The notes under the pieces are model-generated. The model did not search any database, was not told the DNA's origin, and was given only the letters and a program-made list of their open reading frames with translations. 64,000 bases of DNA from Bacteroidales bacterium UBA2861 (GTDB lineage: Bacteria; Bacteroidota; Bacteroidia; Bacteroidales; UBA932). The translations under genes were made by a program, and so were the position numbers. The DNA lies in contig DEFD01000018.1 of NCBI GenBank assembly GCA_002350615.1, forward strand, positions 65,531-129,530, in the 5' to 3' direction. Positions 8,610 through 15,313 of this stretch are shown piece by piece (position 1 is the first letter of the stretch; each line of letters starts with the position of its first letter).

Positions 8610-8617
8610 TAAATTTG
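8610..8617 (+). promoter_or_regulatory. -7 element of the DUF4886-CE15 gene
   Basis: TAAATTTG matches TAnnTTTG and lies 22 bp ahead of the ATG at 8639. The neighbouring sequence holds two similar blocks (GTACGAAAAATAAA near 8594 and GTGCGAATAAAC near 8617) that could be a shared operator, though this is only a pattern. Confidence 0.6.
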
Positions 8618-8638
8618 TGCGAATAAACCACAGACACG

Positions 8639-10672
8639 ATGAAACAGATCAAATTAATCCTGTCCGTCCTTGCGGTATTTATCGGCATGACGGCGGCAGA
8701 AGCGAAGAAACCCCTTAAAGTACTTGCAATTGGAAACAGTTTTTCCCAGGATGCGGTAGAGCAGAATCTCTGGGAAGTCGCCGATGCAGACGGCACCACG
8801 ATGATCATAGGCAACCTTTACATCGGCGGATGCTCCCTGGAAAGGCACTGGAAGAATGCACAGTCGGGGGAAGCCGCTTACGCATACCGGAAAATCGACA
8901 AGAAGGGCGTGAAGACGAATCATCCCGGCACAAGCCTGGCCGCAGCCCTGGCCGACGAGAAATGGGACATCGTCAGTTTCCAGCAGCGCAGCCCGGATTC
9001 CGGAGACTTTTCCACCTACGAGCCGTATCTGGAGGATCTCATCAAGTTTGTGAAGAAGCACAACGGGCGAAAGACCAGACTCATGTTCCACCAGACCTGG
9101 GCATATGAGAACGGCGCCACCCATTCAGCCTTTCCGAAATACGGAAACAGCTGCTGGAAGATGTTTGACAGCATCGTCGTGGCATCTTCCCGCGCATGCG
9201 AGAAATACGGTCTCGGCATGATTCCGGCAGGAACCGCCATCCAGAGCGCCAGGATGTCGGAAATCCGCGAGAATGTCACGAGGGACGGTTACCATCTGAA
9301 TATAATAGGACGATATATCGCCGCCCTCACCTGGTACGAAGCTCTCACGGGCAGAAGCGTGGAGAACAATTCCTACACCGCGGCCCATATCGAGCCCTGG
9401 GTCCGCGAGATCGCCCTTGCGGCAGCCCATAACGCCAACCTTACGCCCGGCAAACCCAAGAAGTGCGGTCCGGAAAAATACGTCACCCTCAACGACGAGG
9501 CAGGAGTTCCCGAATACACCCTTCCCGACGCCCTCACCATGGCGGACGGAAGCAAGGTAAGCACAGCCGAACAGTGGTTCGGGGCAAGACGGCCCGAACT
9601 CCTCAAGATGTTCACCGAGACCATGTTCGGCAAGTCCCCGGCTCCTTCAAAAGACATGAAGTTCGAAGTCGTGGACGTCAACAACGGCGCCCTCAAGGGA
9701 ATCGCCACCCGCAAGCAGGTGAATATCATTCTGGACAAGAGCGGCAAGCACTGCCTGCACGTGCTCATTTATCTGCCCAACAATGTACAGGGACCTGTTC
9801 CCGTGTTCATGGGTATCAATTTCAACGGGAATATAGCGGTCAGCAAGGACAGCGGAATCATACCGCCTTCGAAGGCCGAACTGAAGAAATACGGGATCGC
9901 AGCCAATATTGAAACCGGAGTGAAATCCAACCGCTGGCCACTCGAGCAGATCCTTGCGGCCGGATACGGCGTAGTCACCTTCTACCGCGGCGACACCGAT
10001 CCCGACTTTTTCGACGGATGGCGCAACGGTATAGTCTCCCTTGGGTTCAAGAAGGACCAGACATGGCCCGAGCCCGACGAATGGGGAACCATCTCCCAGT
10101 GGGCATGGAGCCTCAGCAGGGTCATGGACTACGCCGAGACGGATCCGGACATAGACGCAAAGAAAGTCGCTGTCATCGGACACTCAAGGCTTGGCAAGAC
10201 TGCCCTCTGGGCCGGTGCCCAGGACGAGCGTTTCGCGATAGTCATCTCCAACTGTTCCGGAGCCGGCGGAGCGGCAATCTCCAGAAGGATGTTCGGTGAG
10301 GTGCTGCAGGATCTGAACCGCCACTTCCCCCACTGGTTCTGCGAGAACTTCCACGCCTACAGCGGACGCGAGGCCGAACTCCCCTTCGACCAGCATGAAC
10401 TCCTCGCCCTCGTGGCGCCGAGGCCTCTGTATGTGGCAAGCGCCGACGGAGACAAATGGGCGGATCCCAAAGGCGAGTTCACATCCGCGAAAGAGGCTTC
10501 CAAAGTATATGAATTCCTTGGGAAGAAGGGCCTCGCCATCGACGAGTGGCCTGCAGTGAACACCCCCAGCATAGAAGGAGACGTCGCCTACCACATGAGA
10601 CAAGGCAAGCACGACATCACCCCTTACGACTGGGAGAACTACATTCGCTTCGCAGACAAATACTTTAAATAA
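8639..10672 (+). CDS. Two-domain esterase: SGNH/DUF4886-like plus CE15 glucuronoyl esterase-like
   Basis: The 677-residue exported protein (signal to about residue 22) joins two hydrolase domains. Residues about 25-260 look like a DUF4886/SGNH hydrolase, with GNSFSQD (Ser34) and DGYH (Asp216, His219) as the catalytic set. Residues about 290-677 are CE15-like, with the nucleophile Ser516 in GHSRLGKT and a candidate His658 in GKHD near the end. CE15 enzymes cut esters of glucuronic acid in xylan-lignin; the SGNH part may remove acetyl groups. It is followed directly by a decayed FISUMP lipoprotein gene. Substrate is inferred. Confidence 0.88.
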   Translation: MKQIKLILSVLAVFIGMTAAEAKKPLKVLAIGNSFSQDAVEQNLWEVADADGTTMIIGNLYIGGCSLERHWKNAQSGEAAYAYRKIDKKGVKTNHPGTSLAAALADEKWDIVSFQQRSPDSGDFSTYEPYLEDLIKFVKKHNGRKTRLMFHQTWAYENGATHSAFPKYGNSCWKMFDSIVVASSRACEKYGLGMIPAGTAIQSARMSEIRENVTRDGYHLNIIGRYIAALTWYEALTGRSVENNSYTAAHIEPWVREIALAAAHNANLTPGKPKKCGPEKYVTLNDEAGVPEYTLPDALTMADGSKVSTAEQWFGARRPELLKMFTETMFGKSPAPSKDMKFEVVDVNNGALKGIATRKQVNIILDKSGKHCLHVLIYLPNNVQGPVPVFMGINFNGNIAVSKDSGIIPPSKAELKKYGIAANIETGVKSNRWPLEQILAAGYGVVTFYRGDTDPDFFDGWRNGIVSLGFKKDQTWPEPDEWGTISQWAWSLSRVMDYAETDPDIDAKKVAVIGHSRLGKTALWAGAQDERFAIVISNCSGAGGAAISRRMFGEVLQDLNRHFPHWFCENFHAYSGREAELPFDQHELLALVAPRPLYVASADGDKWADPKGEFTSAKEASKVYEFLGKKGLAIDEWPAVNTPSIEGDVAYHMRQGKHDITPYDWENYIRFADKYFK

Positions 10673-11099
10673 CTATTCCTATTCCTTAAAATCCTGGCAG
10701 TCTGCTGCCTCGCCGCCTCGTGCTCCCGCAACGGAGGGGACGCCGCAGTGAAATCCATAAGCCTGGACAGGCCAGTGCTGATGCTCTGAGTCGGTGTTTC
10801 GGTGGGTGAAACCCACATCTGCGCCAAACTTAATGGAAAGGTAGCAAGTTGTCAAGTGCGAGTCTGCCCCGTTCCGAGCGCCGTGGACCTGGGGCTCGGG
10901 GGCACGAAATGGGCCAGTTTCAATATCAGGGCAAGCAACGAAAACGAGCCGGGCCAGCCCTTCAAATGGGCGGGTGTCGTTCCGATAGACATGAATCCCG
11001 AGACTCCTTACATAGAGACTGTCAACCAGGACGGGCCTCCCCCTCTGCATGGGCACGACGGAAAGCGTTTCCCTGGCAAAACCCGCGGGGTTAGGTGTG
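10673..11099 (+). pseudogene. Remnant of a lipoprotein gene with Ig-like and FISUMP domains
   Basis: Directly after the esterase stop, one frame reads as a lipoprotein signal (LAVCCLAASC), then the first strand of a bacterial Ig-like (BIG2) domain (VKSISLDRPVLML), a TGA stop at 10787-10789, then VGETH and VASCQVRV, which are the middle and last parts of a BIG2 domain with about 50 residues missing. It continues as VDLGLGGTKWASFN and FKWAGV, the start of a FISUMP (Fibrobacter major paralogous) domain, then degenerates. There is no ATG at the start. The stop, the missing start and the missing core all point to a pseudogene. Confidence 0.7.
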
Positions 11100-11117
11100 C
11101 TCCCGAGAAGAGGCCAC

Positions 11118-11149
11118 AAAAAAGGATTGGCGCTTGCCAATCCTTTTTT
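11118..11149 (-). terminator. Terminator after tRNA-Arg (usable from both sides)
   Basis: AAAAAAGGATTGGC (11118-11131) pairs perfectly with GCCAATCCTTTTTT (11136-11149) around the loop GCTT. It ends the minus-strand typA to tRNA-Arg unit and would also stop plus-strand transcripts leaving the pseudogene. Confidence 0.9.
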
Positions 11150-11150
11150 G

Positions 11151-11222
11151 TAGCCTCTAGTGGAATCGAACCACTATCTAAGGTTTAGGAAACCTCCGTT
11201 CTATCCGTTGAACTAAGAGGCC
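11151..11222 (-). tRNA. tRNA-Arg (CCT)
   Basis: On the minus strand the acceptor GGCCTCT pairs with AGAGGCT (one G-T at the end), the D stem is GTTC/GAAC, the anticodon stem GAGGT/ACCTT holds the loop TTCCTAA with anticodon CCT, and the T arm is GTGG TTCGATT CCAC. Full CCA is not encoded. It lies 37 bp after the rpmF stop with no promoter visible between them, so it may be the last member of the typA-rpmF unit. Confidence 0.93.
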
Positions 11223-11259
11223 GGATCATGCTGCCGGCTGGCAGCAGTCTGCTGACGGA

Positions 11260-11442
11260 CTACTGAACGTCCTTGACGATGATCTGACGTCCGCGGTAGT
11301 AACCGCACTCGGGACATACCCTGTGATACATTACGGTTGCACCGCAATTAGGGCAAGTAGCAAGTGTAGGAACGGGAGCGAAATCGTGGGTACGGCGCTT
11401 GTCCCTGCGCTGCTTTGAAAGTTTGTGTTTCGGATGTGCCAT
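11260..11442 (-). CDS. rpmF: 50S ribosomal protein L32
   Basis: The 60-residue protein begins MAHPKHKLSKQRRDKRRTH, which is diagnostic of L32, and has two zinc-ligand pairs (CPNCG and CPECG). It is a structural part of the large ribosomal subunit. It follows the DUF177 gene by 20 bp, the usual yceD-rpmF pairing. The fab/plsX genes that often follow in other phyla are absent here; a tRNA-Arg gene comes next. Confidence 0.97.
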   Translation of the reverse strand: MAHPKHKLSKQRRDKRRTHDFAPVPTLATCPNCGATVMYHRVCPECGYYRGRQIIVKDVQ

Positions 11443-11462
11443 TTCTTAATATTTTTAATTTG

Positions 11463-12023
11463 TTATTTCAACATGTCCTTCAGCGCGGCGAAGGGGCTCT
11501 GCTGTGCGGCAGCCGAGTCTTCCGCCGTTTCTTCCGAATTCAGGTAACGGGTGGCGGAGGGATTGCACTCCCCTTCGGGATGCACCCTTCGCATTGGCAG
11601 CGAAGTGCATACATAATCGTAGATGAACTGGCTCAGGTCGAGTTCCGCCTCCCCTTCGGGAAGCATCACTATTTCCATGTCGCCACAGTCCGTACGCACA
11701 ATCCCCTCTCCATCTTCCGAACCGGCCGCCGAAAACTTGACGCTCAGCCGGAAAGACGTGTCCACGGGAAGAGTGAGGTTCTCCAGGCAACGGTCGCAGA
11801 CCACTTCCACCGAACCTTTTATATTGCACTCCACACCAAGATACCCGGTATTCCTGGACGTCTGAACCTGCAAATCCAGGGAGGCGTCAAGAATGTCCGA
11901 ATTCTCGAAATTGCCAAAGAACTTAGCGTCAGCACGCCAGTCAAACTGTGTACTGCCTTGTTTCAAGCCGTTTATCGCTATTACAAAGGGTTGCAAAGGT
12001 AAGAATTTTTTTTCTATTATCAA
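11463..12023 (-). CDS. DUF177 (YceD-like) protein
   Basis: The family hallmark CDRCLE lies near residue 76, within CNIKGSVEVVCDRCLENLTLPV, and the acidic stretch with PEGEAELDLSQFIYD near residue 125 is typical. YceD proteins are linked to 23S rRNA processing and usually precede rpmF, as here. No ATG is available near the N-terminus. A TTG at 12023 overlaps the typA stop (TTGA), giving 186 residues; a slightly later TTG is possible. The start is therefore uncertain, the identity is not. Confidence 0.88.
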   Translation of the reverse strand: MIIEKKFLPLQPFVIAINGLKQGSTQFDWRADAKFFGNFENSDILDASLDLQVQTSRNTGYLGVECNIKGSVEVVCDRCLENLTLPVDTSFRLSVKFSAAGSEDGEGIVRTDCGDMEIVMLPEGEAELDLSQFIYDYVCTSLPMRRVHPEGECNPSATRYLNSEETAEDSAAAQQSPFAALKDMLK

Positions 12024-13828
12024 GCCTCGTTGTCACTATTTCTTTTCCGGGCAAGCGGATCGAGCAGAATCTTGCGGATTCGCATATAGTGAGGGGTGAT
12101 TTCCACCATTTCGTCTTCCTGAATATACTCGAGGGCTTCTTCCAGGCTGAATTTGATGGCCGGAGGAAGGAGTATCTTCTCGTCTGAACCGGCTGCACGC
12201 ACGTTGGTGAGCTTCTTGGTCTTGCAGATATTTATGTTCAGATCCCTTTCCCTGGTATGCTCGCCCACTACCTGACCGGCATAAATCTCTTCCCCGGGTT
12301 CCACGAAGAAGCGGCCGCGGTCCAGGAGTTTGTTCATCGAATAGGCAATGGCCTCGCCGGTTTCGAGGGACACGAGCGAACCATTGTTCCTGTGCTCTAT
12401 TTCCCCCTTGTAGGGCTGATATTCCTTGAATCTATAGGCCACGATAGCCTCTCCCTGGGTGGCGGTGAGAAGGTTGCTGCGGAGTCCCATGAGTCCGCGC
12501 GTAGGGATTTCGAACTCGAGCAGTGTCCTGTCTCCACGGGGTTCCATGTGGATAAGGGCGCCCTTGCGCCTGGTCGATATCTCGATGGCGGCTCCGACGA
12601 ATTCCTCGGGCACCTCTATGCTCATTTCTTCTATAGGCTCGCACCTCTGGCCGTTGATGGTCTTGTCCAGCACCTTGGGCTGACCCACCTGGAGTTCGAA
12701 TCCCTCACGGCGCATGGTTTCGATGAGAACGGAAAGATGCAGCACGCCACGGCCGTAAACCACGAAGGAATCGGCAGAGGTACCGGGCTTTACCCTGAGG
12801 GCCAGATTCTTCTCCAGTTCGCGCTCAAGCCTGTCTTTCAGATGCCTGGAAGTCACGAATTTGCCGTCTTTTCCGAAGAAGGGAGAGTTGTTGATGGTGA
12901 AGAGCATGCTCATAGTAGGCTCGTCCACCGCTATCGGAGGAAGCGCCTCGGGATTCTCGAAATCGGCAATGGTGTCTCCAATTTCGAATCCGTCTATTCC
13001 CACCACCGCACAGATGTCGCCGCAGCCTACAACATCGGCATTTGTCTTGCCCAGGCCTTCGAAGACCATAAGCTGCTTCACTTTGTGCTTCTGCACCACG
13101 TCGTAGCGCTTGCAAAGGCTCACCTGCTGTCCTGTATGAAGTTCTCCGCGGGTGATCTTGCCCACTGCGATACGCCCGACGTAGGGAGAATACTCCAGCG
13201 AAGAAATCAGCATCTGGGGAGTTCCCTCCACAACGGCCGGAGCCGGAATAACATCGAGGATGGCATCCAGCAGAGGGGTGATGTTGTCGGTAGGCTTGCG
13301 CCAGTCGTCGCTCATCCAACCCTGTTTCGCGGAACCGTAAACCGTGCGGAAATCCAGCTGCTCCTCGGTGGCGTCCAGATTGAACATCAGGTCGAAGACT
13401 TCCTCCTGCACCTCGTCCGGGCGGCAGTTCGGCTTGTCCACCTTGTTTATCACCACTATGGGTTTCTTTCCCATCTGAAGGGCCTTCTGCAGCACGAAAC
13501 GAGTCTGGGGCATGCATCCTTCAAAGGCATCCACGAGCAGCAGCACGCCGTCCGCCATGTTCAGGACACGTTCCACCTCACCGCCGAAATCGCTGTGGCC
13601 CGGAGTGTCGATGATATTGATTTTTACCCCCTTGTAAATTACTGAAACATTCTTGGCAAGGATGGTGATACCCCTTTCCCTCTCAAGGTCGTTGTTGTCC
13701 AGGATGAGCTGGCCGAGGTTTTCAGGCTGGCGCACAAGGTTTGCCTGATATATCATTCTGTCCACGAGAGTGGTCTTCCCGTGGTCAACATGTGCTATTA
13801 TGGCGATGTTTCTGATTTCCTGCATCAT
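12020..13828 (-). CDS. typA: Translational GTPase TypA/BipA
   Basis: The 602-residue protein has the GTPase motifs AHVDHGKTT (residues about 12-20), DTPGHSDFGGEVER and NKVDKP, followed by the EF-G-like domains and the BipA-specific C-terminal domain with VREHTRERDLNIN-type sequence near residue 505. BipA acts on ribosome assembly at low temperature or under stress. The length fits the family. Two adjacent ATG codons at 13828 and 13825 are both possible starts. A strong promoter lies just upstream (13850-13881), and DUF177, rpmF and tRNA-Arg follow. Confidence 0.97.
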   Translation of the reverse strand: MMQEIRNIAIIAHVDHGKTTLVDRMIYQANLVRQPENLGQLILDNNDLERERGITILAKNVSVIYKGVKINIIDTPGHSDFGGEVERVLNMADGVLLLVDAFEGCMPQTRFVLQKALQMGKKPIVVINKVDKPNCRPDEVQEEVFDLMFNLDATEEQLDFRTVYGSAKQGWMSDDWRKPTDNITPLLDAILDVIPAPAVVEGTPQMLISSLEYSPYVGRIAVGKITRGELHTGQQVSLCKRYDVVQKHKVKQLMVFEGLGKTNADVVGCGDICAVVGIDGFEIGDTIADFENPEALPPIAVDEPTMSMLFTINNSPFFGKDGKFVTSRHLKDRLERELEKNLALRVKPGTSADSFVVYGRGVLHLSVLIETMRREGFELQVGQPKVLDKTINGQRCEPIEEMSIEVPEEFVGAAIEISTRRKGALIHMEPRGDRTLLEFEIPTRGLMGLRSNLLTATQGEAIVAYRFKEYQPYKGEIEHRNNGSLVSLETGEAIAYSMNKLLDRGRFFVEPGEEIYAGQVVGEHTRERDLNINICKTKKLTNVRAAGSDEKILLPPAIKFSLEEALEYIQEDEMVEITPHYMRIRKILLDPLARKRNSDNEA

Positions 13829-13849
13829 TATACACTTCTAAAAAACGCG

Positions 13850-13881
13850 CAAAAATACTGAATTCAATGCAGAATTGCAAA
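13850..13881 (-). promoter_or_regulatory. typA promoter overlapping the ompA terminator
   Basis: On the minus strand TTTG (13881-13878), 20 bp, then TATTTTTG (13857-13850) make a near-ideal Bacteroidota promoter. The ATG follows 21 bp later. The -33 TTTG lies in the A/T run of the terminator at 13879-13917. Confidence 0.75.
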
Positions 13882-13917
13882 AAAAACGAAGGCCCGCCTT
13901 CAAGGGGCGGACCTTCG
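13879..13917 (-). terminator. Terminator of the OmpA-family gene
   Basis: On the minus strand CGAAGGTCCGCC pairs with GGCGGGCCTTCG (one G-T pair) around CCTTGAA, and eight T follow. It lies 19 bp after the stop at 13936. Confidence 0.9.
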
Positions 13918-13935
13918 GATCTATGTCATGCCTTA

Positions 13936-15243
13936 TTAAAGGATGTTGAGCTCGACGCGGCGGTTCTGCTGACGGCCCTCGGCGGTGCTGTTGTCGGCGA
14001 TGGGCTTCTTGGAACCATAACCCTTAATCTCGATCTGGGAGTCTTTCACGCCCCTGTCCTTGAGATATCCGGCGACAACCTCTGCGCGCTTCTGGGAAAG
14101 AGGATTGTTGATGGCGTCGGTACCGGTGTTGTCAGTGTGGCCTGCGACCTCGATCCTGACATCGGGATTGGACTTGAGATAATCTGCGACGGTGTCGAGA
14201 TTCTTCTCTGCGCGCTCGTCAAGACTGGGCTTGCCGGTAGCGAACTGAACATCTTTCAGCTCCTGGATAGCCTGCTGGACTTCCTGGGTGGGAACTGTCT
14301 TCTGTGCAGGTGCTGCCTGGGCAGGTGCGGGAGCGGGTTCTTCAGCGGGAGCAGCCTTGGCGGGAGCAGGTTCCTGTGCAGGCTGAGGCTTCTGCTGTTG
14401 CTGCTGGAGAGCTGCTGCGGTGGCTGCATTCGCGGCGGCGGCGGCGTTGTTGGCTGCGGCTGCTGCATTGTTGGCTGCAGTGGCTGCGTTGAGAGCGTTC
14501 TCGCGGGCTTTCTGGAGTTCTTCAAGTTCTTCCTGGGTTGCCTTGGGCTGTGCGGCTGCTGCAGATGCGGCGGCGTCACCCTTTCCGCAGGCTGCGGAGC
14601 AACGGGTCCAGTTGTTCTTCTTGAAGTTGTACATCACACCGACGGAAGCCGTGTTGACGAGTATCTTTCCACCTACGCCTGCTCCGGTGATGGTCTGGCG
14701 GGCCACGCCGGTGCGGAGGTCAAGGAAGATATTGAAGCTGTTGCTGATACGGAAGGTATTGAGCAAACCGGCTCCCACGCCGAAAGCATGTCCTTCGGAG
14801 AAGATTGCCATGACGGAAGCGTAGGGAACCAGGTTGTAAACCCTCTTTTCCTTGTAGCCCCAGAAAAGGTTGGACGCATTGACAAGGAAGTCGCCGTTGA
14901 CTGTCCAGTACTTGAAATCCTTGTTGTCATTGAAATGACCGCCTTTCCAGCCCTGGACGACACCACGTACACCGTAGCAGGGATCGATCCATTTGCCGGC
15001 GAAGACCTGGAAGGCAGGGGTGCCGCCACGTGCGAGATCGGGACGCTCGCCGTCGAAAAGGTCACGGATACGGTCCACATGTCCGTTTCCGCCTATACCT
15101 GCACCGATGAACCAGTTGTCCCAGAATTTGTTGGTCTGATAGGGACCGTACTTGATTTTGCCGTTTTCATCACGATTCGTTTCCTGGGCGAATGCGGCTG
15201 CGCAAAGCACCAGGGCGAGAGCGATTGTAAAAAACTTTCTCAT
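13936..15243 (-). CDS. OmpA-family outer-membrane protein
   Basis: The 435-residue protein has a signal peptide ending AAAFAQ, an N-terminal barrel-like region (about 20-215), an alanine/asparagine- and glutamine/proline-rich linker (about 225-310, likely coiled or flexible), and a C-terminal OmpA peptidoglycan-binding domain with the motif VAGHTDNTGTDAINNPLSQKRA and QNRRVEL near the end. It probably ties the outer membrane to the cell wall. It is transcribed alone from the TATATTTG promoter at 15280-15287 and ends in its own terminator. The repetitive linker is close to a nucleotide repeat and may vary in length. Confidence 0.93.
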   Translation of the reverse strand: MRKFFTIALALVLCAAAFAQETNRDENGKIKYGPYQTNKFWDNWFIGAGIGGNGHVDRIRDLFDGERPDLARGGTPAFQVFAGKWIDPCYGVRGVVQGWKGGHFNDNKDFKYWTVNGDFLVNASNLFWGYKEKRVYNLVPYASVMAIFSEGHAFGVGAGLLNTFRISNSFNIFLDLRTGVARQTITGAGVGGKILVNTASVGVMYNFKKNNWTRCSAACGKGDAAASAAAAQPKATQEELEELQKARENALNAATAANNAAAAANNAAAAANAATAAALQQQQQKPQPAQEPAPAKAAPAEEPAPAPAQAAPAQKTVPTQEVQQAIQELKDVQFATGKPSLDERAEKNLDTVADYLKSNPDVRIEVAGHTDNTGTDAINNPLSQKRAEVVAGYLKDRGVKDSQIEIKGYGSKKPIADNSTAEGRQQNRRVELNIL

Positions 15244-15279
15244 AATATTGGTTATAAACGATTATTCTTGAATAACACG

Positions 15280-15287
15280 CAAATATA
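15280..15287 (-). promoter_or_regulatory. -7 element of the OmpA-family gene
   Basis: TATATTTG on the minus strand matches the Bacteroidota consensus; a TTG lies 21 bp further upstream (15311-15309). The ATG is 36 bp downstream. Confidence 0.7.
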
Positions 15288-15313
15288 AGCAATAAATTTT
15301 GAATATAGCAACA

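Noticed and set aside
12257..13645. Long open frame on the plus strand opposite typA
   Set aside because: Shadow frame of typA; the typA protein is a complete, well-conserved GTPase and the opposite frame has no recognisable domain.
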